In this document: positions 10,201 to 16,192 of the stretch, in pieces
How positions within the stretch are numbered: position 1 is the first letter of the stretch
Layout of the letters: the number at the start of each line of letters is the position of its first letter
NCBI GenBank assembly: GCA_029974315.1
Contig: JARKSE010000054.1
Span: 1 to 40,372, forward strand
Direction of reading: 5' to 3'
Length of the DNA: 40,372 bases
Source: Paludibacteraceae bacterium
GTDB taxonomy: Bacteria; Bacteroidota; Bacteroidia; Bacteroidales; Paludibacteraceae
The notes under the pieces: generated by a model
Databases searched by the model: none
Told to the model about the DNA's origin: nothing
What the model saw: only the letters and a program-made list of their open reading frames with translations
Program-made: the position numbers and the translations under genes

Positions 10201-12862
10201 GTTAGCTAATTTTGATGCGAACACTACGGTGTATAATATTTCACTACCTGTAGGAACTCGCACGTTCCCTGTTATCACCTGGGAAAAAGGCGAGCGCATG
10301 GAACATACTGTACTCGACACTGTGAATATCACCAAATATGAAGCCACGTTCAATATCCGTGTTGAATCTGAGAAATTCCACGCCACAGGAATCGGTAATT
10401 CACGTACCTACAGCGTTAAATTTACTATCGAAAAATCGTCTATTGATACCTTAGCAATGATTTATGTGAATGGTGATTCAATAGACAATTTCCAAGGTAA
10501 CACTTTGCGCTACAATATCGTATTATCTGTAGGTACACGTGTGTTGCCAACTATTGAACACAGCCTGGCCGATACATTACAAACAGCTGTTATAGAAATT
10601 GTTGACGCCAATCTTTCAGATTACACGGCACAAACAAATATCAAAGTAACAGCAGAAAACGGCAGCCAAAAAATATATGAAATACACTTTACAGTAGAAA
10701 AATCAACAATTGACACATTGAAAAACTTAACTATCAATGGTTTGAGTATTACTACAACAGGTGTAAATTATACTGCAGATAAAGCATTTAATGGAACTAC
10801 GTTTGAATATCACGTACAATGGGCTATCGGTTCGGCTAAAAATCCGTTACCTGAAATTACATACGAAGTGGGCGACAGTTTACAAACAGCCCAGCCTCAA
10901 ACCATAACCGTAAACTCTTTGAGCGACACCATTTCGATCGTAGTAACTGCCGAAAACGGCAATAGCAACACCTATATTATTTATCAAGAATTGCTCCATT
11001 CAGACGTTAATACATTGGCAATGATTTATGTAAACGATGCTCCATTAGCAACATTTAATGCCGATACGCTCACATACAACATAACTCTGCCAGTAGGAAC
11101 ACGCCATTTACCAAAAATCGAATTCGACAAAGGTGATGTTTGGCAAACAGCCGTATTGGACACTATGTTAACTGATAAATACACATCAAAATTTGCAATT
11201 AACGTAACAGCTGAAAGTGGAAAACAACGCACTTACACCCTGAATTTTACAGTAAAAAAATCAGCTGTCGACACATTGTCGATGATTACCATCGATGGTT
11301 TACCACTCGCTGGATTCAACTCGCAAGTAGGAGTGTACAACTACACGTTACCAATTGGTACAAGCGAACTTCCTGCTGTGGCTTATGAACTGGGCGATAC
11401 ATTACAAAAAGTTCAGGCAACCAGCCATGGTGTAAATGGTGCGTATAGCATAACAGTTACGGCTGAAAATGGAAAACAAAACGTGTATGTTATAAACTTT
11501 ACCGTTGCAAAATCAAATAATGCGTATTTGAGCAACATTTTCTACAACGCTACACAAGCAGTCGACAATTTCGATGAAGAGTTATTTAACTACATCATCA
11601 AATTGCCATACGGCACCGTAGAAATACCAAGTATCACAATTGAAAAAGGTGATCCTGGACAACGTGTAGAAATTACGCAAGCTACAACATTACAGGATAC
11701 AGTAGTCATCACTGTTAAGGCAGAAGACAACGTAACTACAGCAACGTACAAAGTTACGTTCGAACTCTTAAAATCCGATAATGCACTATTGAATATGATC
11801 TATTTGAATGGTGAAAAAATAGATAGTTTAGCAACTGGGTTCACAACCAATATCAATTTTGCTCCTGAAGCATTTGAATATAACATCGAATTACCATTTG
11901 GTACTACAACTCTACCAACTATCACTTGGGAAGGGCAAGTAACAGATTACAAATCGATTACATTAGTAACTAGTGGCATTAATGGAACTGCAATGATTAC
12001 TGTTGTGTCAGATGACGAATCTAACACCAATGAATACCATTTGACATTTAGTGTAGCCAAATCAAGCAACAATAAGTTAGCTAATCTATTAGTGAACGGT
12101 GTAACAATCGAAGGTTTCCATTCAGATTCTTTAAACTACACCATTGTTTACCCTATCGGAACAGATTCTGCGGCACTTATTACTGCTACTGATATAACTT
12201 ATATTGCGGGTGACTCTGTACAAACGGTAGTGGTATCACAATCGGAACCAACTACAATTTTAGTAACAGTTACAGCAGAAAATGGTGTTACACAGGTTTA
12301 CGTTATAAATCTTGAAATTGCACGTTCCAACTATCCACTTCTAAAAGATATCAAATTAGATGGCGTGTCATTGAAAGGATTTGAGCCCAACGTGTTTGAG
12401 TACACATTCTTACTATTCAATGGAAAACCAATTCCAGAAATAGAAGCTGTAAAAGGTCAAAAATCACAAACTGTACAGATTACAATTAATCCTGTAGGCG
12501 AATTAACTTACATTTTCGTAACCGCTGAAGATGGCACGGAAGCAGTTTACAAAATTGATTTCCGCTACTCTACACTTAATCCTGGAGATGCTCCAACCAA
12601 AGATGATGTGTACTGGATGCCACTTGGTAGCGGAACGTACAAAGCAAGTTCATCACGCAACAACGTAAAAGTTGCTATCTTTACACCTGCTGGTCAATTA
12701 GTTGAAATGCGTGACGTCCCCGTAGCCGATCCAAATGATAACATTAAAGAAGAAGGTTCGGCGGGTGCAGTATTCAATTTCTCACGCTTAGGTAAAGTAC
12801 TGATTTACGTATTCTACTTCAATGATAAAGAAATTGTAATTCAAGGTAAATTTATTTATTAA
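1238..12862 (+). CDS. Giant secreted/surface protein: signal peptide, PCMD-like domain, ~19 cadherin-like repeats, second PCMD-like domain, ~19 more repeats, T9SS-like C-terminal domain
   Basis: Single 3874-aa ORF. N-terminus 'MNRQKTVIVSCLLALSTSLFAQQLPDAGFENWSG' is signal peptide plus PCMD-like start. About 38 copies of an ~80-95 aa unit with consensus 'L..I.V.G..I.GF.pNt..Y.v.Lp.GTTtLP.I....gD..QtvtI...g..g.t.I.VtAEdGt..TYtI.F.V.kS.N'. Ends '...VKVAIFTPAGQLVEMRDVPV...GKVLIYVFYFNDKEIVIQGKFIY'. Confidence 0.9.
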   Translation: MKTTIFGRMNRQKTVIVSCLLALSTSLFAQQLPDAGFENWSGSFNGDAQLVNWNGSNVTQAGFKFTFLYQDAGRTGGKCARIADKEVGAAGITEPAPGYMALGQPWSYLESITKIGEATAGTDGGISFTFRPDTMAVWIKRTGNNTDKEYYNVLFYSWKGNSIGTSYTGKNGGCTSTMHTNEESDIRQALNGNTCNTSTFATQIAEGWVKEKKTYGDWTRIKVPIYYMDDEKPSMCNVILSAGNYPNFRANSGLYPGNTLYVDDIELIYSSAINELYVNNKKWAGFDPNLNHGEEQTYALGLGVTTVPTISGKRGSGSITNAKGTSASFTGRTLSGNEITITNATEVGGTAGKNITTIVVKAEDNSSTSTYKIKFVAEQSTNCRPSNITYNVAGTTTSVPNFSGFVTSYNVELPYGTAAIPTIEAIKGDDGQEFVYTQPATLPGTATVKVTAADKNYSATYTINFSVGQLDDNKLTDIKIGGNSLPGFSPTKTSYTVEMPLGTTTLPTIEPISAYATGIQTITTENTVTIAGETCTGTYNISVKAPGNATVRIYKLSFKITASTYSYLKDIKIGGTSMEGFDPTTLAYAYVLPQGTTVLPTIEAVKGDAYQQTPVIETGGVDGVTKITVTAASGAQSIYRITFSAPKSSNALLQDLKVNGTTLPNFDPNTLTYNYEFPIGTTNSPTVTYTAGDAFQTITKTDGGLNGSTRIIVQAQNGTVKTYVINFSVARADNTTLLDIKIGGVSIPNFDANTYNYTYKLERGTTTLPAITYTAHDEFQTITVRNGGIDGETKIIVKSQVGTSATYVITFSVDISSNASLQGIFVGGTALNGFNANVFNYNYELPIGTTTLPAITWTAGDAYQTITKTDGGLTGTSSIVVRSEDGTKTNTYRITFAVAQANNTTLNDIQIGGVSIAGFQPNTLEYSVMLERGTTVLPPITYTLHDEWQKVRIISAGVSGDTRIVVTAQTGATNTYIIHFSVDKSTICHLSDIQIGNISLIDFNSTVLNYNYTLKSGTTTLPEITYTKGDEAQKVILTKGGINGVTTLRVIAESGAEATYTINFTVEKSENAFLKNIFINDVAINNFDKNVFNYTYRLKPTETSCPKISVEKDLGQSVSISKPILTGDVRIVVTPESGGSNTYTIKIMYDLSDNTALNALQVGGELIAGFTSDKFEYTYNLPTGTQTLPAITYTAGEMSQEIAVTKGDTTYVRVEAADGSESVYTIYFNYEKSNNAHLADIKVGGISLSSFNANTLEYDYELTDGTTSCPTVEAVKGDVTQQVSIVKPTLTGHCDIKVLSETGIETLYTINFYFNKSTVSTLTALKVDGTNILENGKLDYNYQLTAGTTVLPTIEYEKGNAKQTVTTLTNGVNGKTSVIVKAENGNVTTYTINFAVTQSNVAKLQSIHLDGVALAGFDPNTFDYLHTLAFGATQAPIITATGAEPTQQITVIDAPSLEGTAHIKVVAQDGTVGTYSIKFTNTIQTNVTLKNIAANNTTITGFDPNKTDYTIELESGTAAPSITYEAYDSTQVIAVADAGLKGTTIVVTAQNGDQRRYTINYTVLPSSNALLSNLQLYNGNEFESLAGFTTNTAEYTHSLEWRTKHVPAIHPISAHAGQTVTIHYGAVNDTTRVHVVAEDGTSKDYAIYFPVVKSSVATLSDLSIDDAELYPAFEATEFNYVATLDYGTTSIPAIRWTQGEDFGKQLIEQKVQIIAPSLQDTAHVVVTAEDGTQKTYNITFVVRESGKPNVLQSIFVDKYHFDGTTTQTEFQVELPFGATTMSTINVVKTYPEQTVLIDNGGIYAKTIITVKSNQQGVADAVYTLIPTIAKPQAALENIIINGTPISDFNPYKYQYIVNVDNGEGEVPTLEYTHNSTTSVIEDFATGVKSSTITVTGKDDSSSNTYKIVYYYTNDVLPNGEFVNWTNAEIYTAAKKPTGWTTIADAVDATDIKSNATIFGLPIGSLITVGTYTPDAAITQSGDRVRLRTIYNSSLKGSIPGLITLGEIAAKLGMESTTTDVSGGILFRNTPDMVSMRYQPVSKSNVTGSHFVYSLNNGAYKKEFTDNNFNNSWKIIDLPLLDNLVEAPTMMNIIINSCEAENSSSLSNNASSEMFVDWIRLSYNSKIAKILVNGKATKGFRGKYDGGWVQAVNVDAELQGEPTLTFVGEVADQEYSYYFDEEVENCSGSKTRVAYITSKAEDGTLSQYIVNLNRPYSTNANLMGIMVNDETVAGFTPTTTTYTIVTNPLYVPDIMAIRGNMHQTITYDTISNNLAVIKVTAENGTEKTYTLHFVKAMSADATLKNITIEGVTDFAFVADKINYVVQLPAETGLPNVTFEKQSDGQLVDMMVDTVTTLLTTAENGTDTKTYTITFEFGNLPTTSGKLTEIKIDGIPVSGFNKDNANYESTKRASVDFVREFDADTVTQIITADSIVWHVSGGIRHDYKLIFTKTLSNSVLLKTILVGNDTLDIFHSYETDYEITSDTIDNIQAVYAEAGQTIEAEFELGDTDYHGTFKFLITAPDGITKDSTMVRVRRQKSNSGKLSAILLNDEVIRINGTGYNSNINFNADSTQYVITLPCTNPKLVNPKMPNIQATAGANGQHITIEQNGINATSYIVVRPENGSVANEMSYELVVVAAKSNNNNLANIVVNGESVTGFQVDNLNYSIDLANNSLPTVEFVTEDQFSTVTALVLQDSALLIVKAEDGTEKTYCVKFNITPISNDATLSDLTVNGTSVSGFSGNLLNYNLTLAQGTTTLPNIEAFKAHDGQTLNIIKNGVSDTTFVQVTAEDGVTTQTYKIAFNVTKSNNADLVGISVNYQPISTFDANNLRYHVVLPTTMTPNVIGVKAEGVQRIDKTIYGADSVYLKVTAEDGITTKTYVVTFEVQAAQNAYLGGLLLDDVSIEGFDANILNYVVTLPAGSTVTPEVTAISGSNGQNIIITNNGVRDTTTIVVTAQDGITTLTYTVFFAVELSDIDTLSMINLDGDPLANFDANTTVYNISLPVGTRTFPVITWEKGERMEHTVLDTVNITKYEATFNIRVESEKFHATGIGNSRTYSVKFTIEKSSIDTLAMIYVNGDSIDNFQGNTLRYNIVLSVGTRVLPTIEHSLADTLQTAVIEIVDANLSDYTAQTNIKVTAENGSQKIYEIHFTVEKSTIDTLKNLTINGLSITTTGVNYTADKAFNGTTFEYHVQWAIGSAKNPLPEITYEVGDSLQTAQPQTITVNSLSDTISIVVTAENGNSNTYIIYQELLHSDVNTLAMIYVNDAPLATFNADTLTYNITLPVGTRHLPKIEFDKGDVWQTAVLDTMLTDKYTSKFAINVTAESGKQRTYTLNFTVKKSAVDTLSMITIDGLPLAGFNSQVGVYNYTLPIGTSELPAVAYELGDTLQKVQATSHGVNGAYSITVTAENGKQNVYVINFTVAKSNNAYLSNIFYNATQAVDNFDEELFNYIIKLPYGTVEIPSITIEKGDPGQRVEITQATTLQDTVVITVKAEDNVTTATYKVTFELLKSDNALLNMIYLNGEKIDSLATGFTTNINFAPEAFEYNIELPFGTTTLPTITWEGQVTDYKSITLVTSGINGTAMITVVSDDESNTNEYHLTFSVAKSSNNKLANLLVNGVTIEGFHSDSLNYTIVYPIGTDSAALITATDITYIAGDSVQTVVVSQSEPTTILVTVTAENGVTQVYVINLEIARSNYPLLKDIKLDGVSLKGFEPNVFEYTFLLFNGKPIPEIEAVKGQKSQTVQITINPVGELTYIFVTAEDGTEAVYKIDFRYSTLNPGDAPTKDDVYWMPLGSGTYKASSSRNNVKVAIFTPAGQLVEMRDVPVADPNDNIKEEGSAGAVFNFSRLGKVLIYVFYFNDKEIVIQGKFIY

Positions 12863-12876
12863 TAAAATTCCATATT

Positions 12877-12912
12877 AAAAAAAAGGTCAGAACATACATT
12901 CTGACCTTTTTT
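12877..12912 (+). terminator. Rho-independent terminator after the giant gene
   Basis: Inverted repeat aaaaaaggtcagaa-catac..-ttctgacctttttt 15 nt downstream of the stop codon. Confidence 0.8.
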
Positions 12913-12946
12913 ATTATGCACCACAGATAAAGTCGTAACTTTTTGT

Positions 12947-12954
12947 TATCTTTG
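12947..12954 (+). promoter_or_regulatory. Bacteroidetes -7 box (TATCTTTG) upstream of ffh
   Basis: TTGTTATCTTTGCA ~37 nt before the ffh ATG; matches the TAnnTTTG consensus. Confidence 0.65.
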
Positions 12955-12990
12955 CAACCTTAAAAACTATATAAAAATAAGATTTATAAG

Positions 12991-14301
12991 ATGTTTGAAA
13001 GTTTAAGTGAACGCCTCGAACGCTCGTTCAAAATACTCAAAGGGCAAGGTAGAATTACCGAAATCAACGTAGCCGAAACGTTAAAAGATGTACGTAAAGC
13101 ACTTTTAGATGCTGACGTCAATTATAAAGTTGCAAAAACGTTTACCGACAATGTCAAAGCGAAAGCGCTTGGACAAAACGTATTACTTGCTGTTCGTCCT
13201 AACGAAATGATGGTCAAAATCGTACATGATGAGTTAGCACAACTCATGGGTGGCGAACACGTGGATATCAATATCAAAGGAAATCCTGCTGTTATTTTAA
13301 TGTCGGGATTACAAGGCTCTGGTAAAACTACATTCTCGGGCAAATTAGCCAATATGCTCAAAACTAAACGTGGTAAAAAACCTTTATTAGTTGCTTGCGA
13401 CGTCTATCGTCCTGCTGCAATTGAACAATTGCACGTAGTGGGCACACAAATTGGCGTACCTGTATATAGCAAAATCGATAATAAAAATCCTGTTGATATT
13501 GCACAAAACGCTATCAAACAAGCTAAAAAAGACGGTAACGATGTTGTGATTATTGACACCGCAGGTCGTTTGGCAGTAGATGAACAGATGATGAACGAAA
13601 TAGCTGCTATCAAAGCTGCTATTGAGCCACATGAAATTTTGTTTGTGGTCGATGCCATGACTGGACAAGATGCCGTAAACACAGCAAAAGAATTCAACGA
13701 CCGCTTAAACTTTGATGGTGTTGTGCTGACCAAACTTGATGGCGACACACGTGGTGGTGCTGCGCTCTCTATTCGTGCGGTGGTTGACAAACCAATTAAA
13801 TTTGTTGGTACGGGCGAAAAAATGGAAGCCATAGACCTCTTCCACCCTGCTCGTATGGCAGATCGTATTTTAGGCATGGGTGATATTGTATCGTTGGTAG
13901 AACGTGCACAAGAGCAGTTTGACGAAGAAGAAGCACGCAAACTTTCGAAGAAAATTGCCAAAAATCAATTTGACTTCAACGACTTTATGGGACAAATCCA
14001 ACAAATCAAGAAAATGGGTAATCTCAAAGATTTAGCTTCTATGATTCCCGGCGTTGGTAAAGCCATTAAAGATGTTGATTTAGACGATAAATCATTTGCT
14101 GGCATCGAAGCGATTATTCAGTCGATGACACCGTACGAACGTGAAAATCCAGCATCACTCAACAGTAGCCGTAAAAATCGCATCGTAAAAGGTTCTGGTC
14201 GAGATATTCAAGAGGTAAATCGTCTCTTGAAACAGTTCAACGAGATGCAAAAAATGATGCGTATGGTTCAAAAACAAAAAATGCCTAAACTTAAACGCTA
14301 A
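12991..14301 (+). CDS. ffh: Signal recognition particle protein Ffh (SRP54 GTPase)
   Basis: [16 protein letters not shown]-loop, [19 protein letters not shown], and a C-terminal M domain rich in Met/Lys. Confidence 0.97.
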   Translation: MFESLSERLERSFKILKGQGRITEINVAETLKDVRKALLDADVNYKVAKTFTDNVKAKALGQNVLLAVRPNEMMVKIVHDELAQLMGGEHVDINIKGNPAVILMSGLQGSGKTTFSGKLANMLKTKRGKKPLLVACDVYRPAAIEQLHVVGTQIGVPVYSKIDNKNPVDIAQNAIKQAKKDGNDVVIIDTAGRLAVDEQMMNEIAAIKAAIEPHEILFVVDAMTGQDAVNTAKEFNDRLNFDGVVLTKLDGDTRGGAALSIRAVVDKPIKFVGTGEKMEAIDLFHPARMADRILGMGDIVSLVERAQEQFDEEEARKLSKKIAKNQFDFNDFMGQIQQIKKMGNLKDLASMIPGVGKAIKDVDLDDKSFAGIEAIIQSMTPYERENPASLNSSRKNRIVKGSGRDIQEVNRLLKQFNEMQKMMRMVQKQKMPKLKR

Positions 14302-14303
14302 CC

Positions 14304-15188
14304 ATGCAACTGATTGACGGGAGAAAAATAGCCTATGAACTTAAGCAAGAAATTGCTCTGGAAGTTCAACAAATGCGTGCCGAAGGCAAAAAAGTACCGC
14401 ATTTGGCTACTATTCTCGTAGGTCACGATGGCGGCAGCGAAACCTATGTAGCGGGCAAACTCAAAGATTGTGCCGAATGTGGTTTTAAATCGACGCTCAT
14501 TCGTTACGAAAACAATGTGACCGAAACGGAATTACTTGCTCAAATAGACGCACTAAATGAAGACGATGATGTAGACGGTTTTATTGTACAACTCCCTCTG
14601 CCTGAACACATTTCAGAAGCAAAAATAATTGAATCAATCGATTATCGTAAAGATGTAGACGGTTTTCATCCTGTCAACGTTGGACGCATGACTATTGGAT
14701 TACCTTGTTATATTCCAGCCACGCCAAACGGTATTTTAGAACTATTTAAACGTTATAAAATTGATACTTCTGGCAAAAAATGTGTGGTGCTAGGCCGCAG
14801 CAACATTGTGGGCAAACCAATGGCTATTTTGATGATGCAAAAAACCTACCCGGGCGATGCCACCGTAACCGTTTGCCACAGCCACTCGAACAACTTAGTA
14901 CAAGAGTGCCAATCAGCCGACATTATTATTTCGGCTATTGGACAACCGCACTTTATTACCGCCAATATGGTAAAAGAAGGCGCTGTAGTCATCGACGTGG
15001 GCACCACGCGCGTGCCTGCTACCGACACCAAATCGGGTTACAAACTGCTAGGCGACGTGAAGTTCGACGAAGTAGCACCTAAATGCGCTTACATTACGCC
15101 TGTGCCAGGCGGCGTAGGACTGATGACACGCGTAGCCCTGATGAAAAACACCTTGCTAGCTGGCAAAAAAGCCATTTACAAAGACTAA
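14304..15188 (+). CDS. folD: Bifunctional methylenetetrahydrofolate dehydrogenase/cyclohydrolase FolD
   Basis: [70 protein letters not shown]. Confidence 0.97.
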   Translation: MQLIDGRKIAYELKQEIALEVQQMRAEGKKVPHLATILVGHDGGSETYVAGKLKDCAECGFKSTLIRYENNVTETELLAQIDALNEDDDVDGFIVQLPLPEHISEAKIIESIDYRKDVDGFHPVNVGRMTIGLPCYIPATPNGILELFKRYKIDTSGKKCVVLGRSNIVGKPMAILMMQKTYPGDATVTVCHSHSNNLVQECQSADIIISAIGQPHFITANMVKEGAVVIDVGTTRVPATDTKSGYKLLGDVKFDEVAPKCAYITPVPGGVGLMTRVALMKNTLLAGKKAIYKD

Positions 15189-15216
15189 TTTTAAAAAAAC
15201 ATATACGTTTTCCACC

Positions 15217-15254
15217 AAAAAAACCTAACAAGAAAAAACTTGTTAGGTTTTTTT
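15217..15254 (+). terminator. Strong Rho-independent terminator after folD
   Basis: AAAAAACCTAACAAG-aaaaaa-CTTGTTAGGTTTTTTT perfect stem. Marks the left boundary of the accessory island. Confidence 0.85.
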
Positions 15255-15424
15255 ATAAAAAGTTGTTTTATTAAACATTAGTACGTACATTCGTGGTTGA
15301 ATTTGGTACTGATGAATAATACATCAATACCTGGGGGTTTTATTACAGAAAGATGTCTGACTCAAGGTCAAACACAGATGTATTATTTGTAGTTTTATCA
15401 TTATCAATTTGGAAATTATTTAAA

Positions 15425-15643
15425 ATGAAATTTATAGATTTATTTGCAGGACTTGGCGGATTTCATCTTGCTTTATCAAAATTGGGACATGAGTGTGTTT
15501 TTGCAAGTGAATTGTTACCCGAATTGCAAAGTCTTTACAAAAAAAATCACGGAATTGAGTGTGCAGGGGATATTAACCAAGTTGATATAAGTTCAATTAA
15601 ATCTCACGATATTTTATGTGCAGGATTCCCTATCAAAATATAA
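15425..15643 (+). pseudogene. Truncated C5-cytosine DNA methyltransferase (N-terminal SAM-binding motifs only)
   Basis: MKFIDLFAGLGGFHLALSKLGHECVFASELLPELQSLYKKNHG...HDILCAGFPIKI*. Motif I (DLFAGLGGF) is present, but the catalytic PCQ motif is interrupted exactly after 'CAGFP'. The rest of the MTase is missing. The ATG at 15425 is the likely start, not 15353. Confidence 0.85.
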
Positions 15644-15660
15644 ATAAATAGCATAAGAAT

Positions 15661-16176
15661 ATGGAATATCAATTAGTATATCAGCTTTTTCCTCGTTCAT
15701 TTGGTATAACAGATGAAGTAAGAGCAGTAATATCTTGTTTTGAGAAAAACTACGAGCAAATAAAATCGCCTGACAATAATTTGAGCAGCGATGGAGTATT
15801 GCGTGTTATTTCCGATGATTTAGAAATGCTGAATTTCAAAGTTGAGAAAAGCAAAGCAAGCATTGATAAAATAAAAGTCCCTGTTCTTTTCAGTATAAAT
15901 AATAAAATTGATAAGTTCTTTGATGCCGATGCGGTTAGTGCAGACGGAAAAATTGTAATTGAAGTAGAAGCAGGACGAGCATATCGAAATAATCAATTTC
16001 TAAAAGATATTTTTCAGGCTTGTATGATGCCAAATGTTGAATACTTGGTTATTGCAGTAAGAAATCATTATCACAACAGCGATGATTTTAAATCAATCTT
16101 TCAGTTTTTGGAAACGCTTTACATAAGTGGAAGATTGCAGTTACCATTGAAAGGAATTGTTTTAATTGGGTATTAA
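15661..16176 (+). CDS. Putative PD-(D/E)XK-like nuclease, possibly a type II restriction endonuclease (BglII/BamHI-like active site)
   Basis: 'IDKFFDADAVSADGKIVIEVEAGRAYRNNQFLKDIFQACMMPNVEYLVIAVRN': Asp, then ExE after a short beta hairpin, then a helix and hydrophobic strand. It also sits directly after an MTase remnant. Confidence 0.55.
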   Translation: MEYQLVYQLFPRSFGITDEVRAVISCFEKNYEQIKSPDNNLSSDGVLRVISDDLEMLNFKVEKSKASIDKIKVPVLFSINNKIDKFFDADAVSADGKIVIEVEAGRAYRNNQFLKDIFQACMMPNVEYLVIAVRNHYHNSDDFKSIFQFLETLYISGRLQLPLKGIVLIGY

Positions 16177-16192
16177 AAAAAATAAAAAAAGA

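Noticed and set aside
657-11232. Numerous 60-135 aa ORFs on the minus strand (and a few alternative plus-frame ORFs) inside the repeat genes
   Set aside because: They lie wholly within strongly supported coding sequence, show no domain-like sequence and are shadow ORFs of the repetitive, low-stop composition.
1238-12862. Possible CRISPR or DNA tandem-repeat array, because of the strong periodicity
   Set aside because: The ~250-nt periodicity is protein-level repeat structure in an open frame; there are no short direct repeats with unique spacers.
14780-15274. ORFs 14780..15082 and 15083..15274
   Set aside because: Alternative frame of folD and read-through into the terminator; no homology-like features.
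15353-15424. N-terminal extension of the methyltransferase ORF (MSDSRSNTDVLFVV...)
   Set aside because: C5 MTases normally begin at the 'MKFIDLFAGLGG' motif; the extension looks like leader sequence.
16166-16192. Upstream TTG start for the pAgo ORF (adds MGIKKNKKR)
   Set aside because: It overlaps the stop of the preceding gene and is a weak TTG; ATG 16193 gives a normal Argonaute N-terminus (MQLNYFPINIEFDKF).
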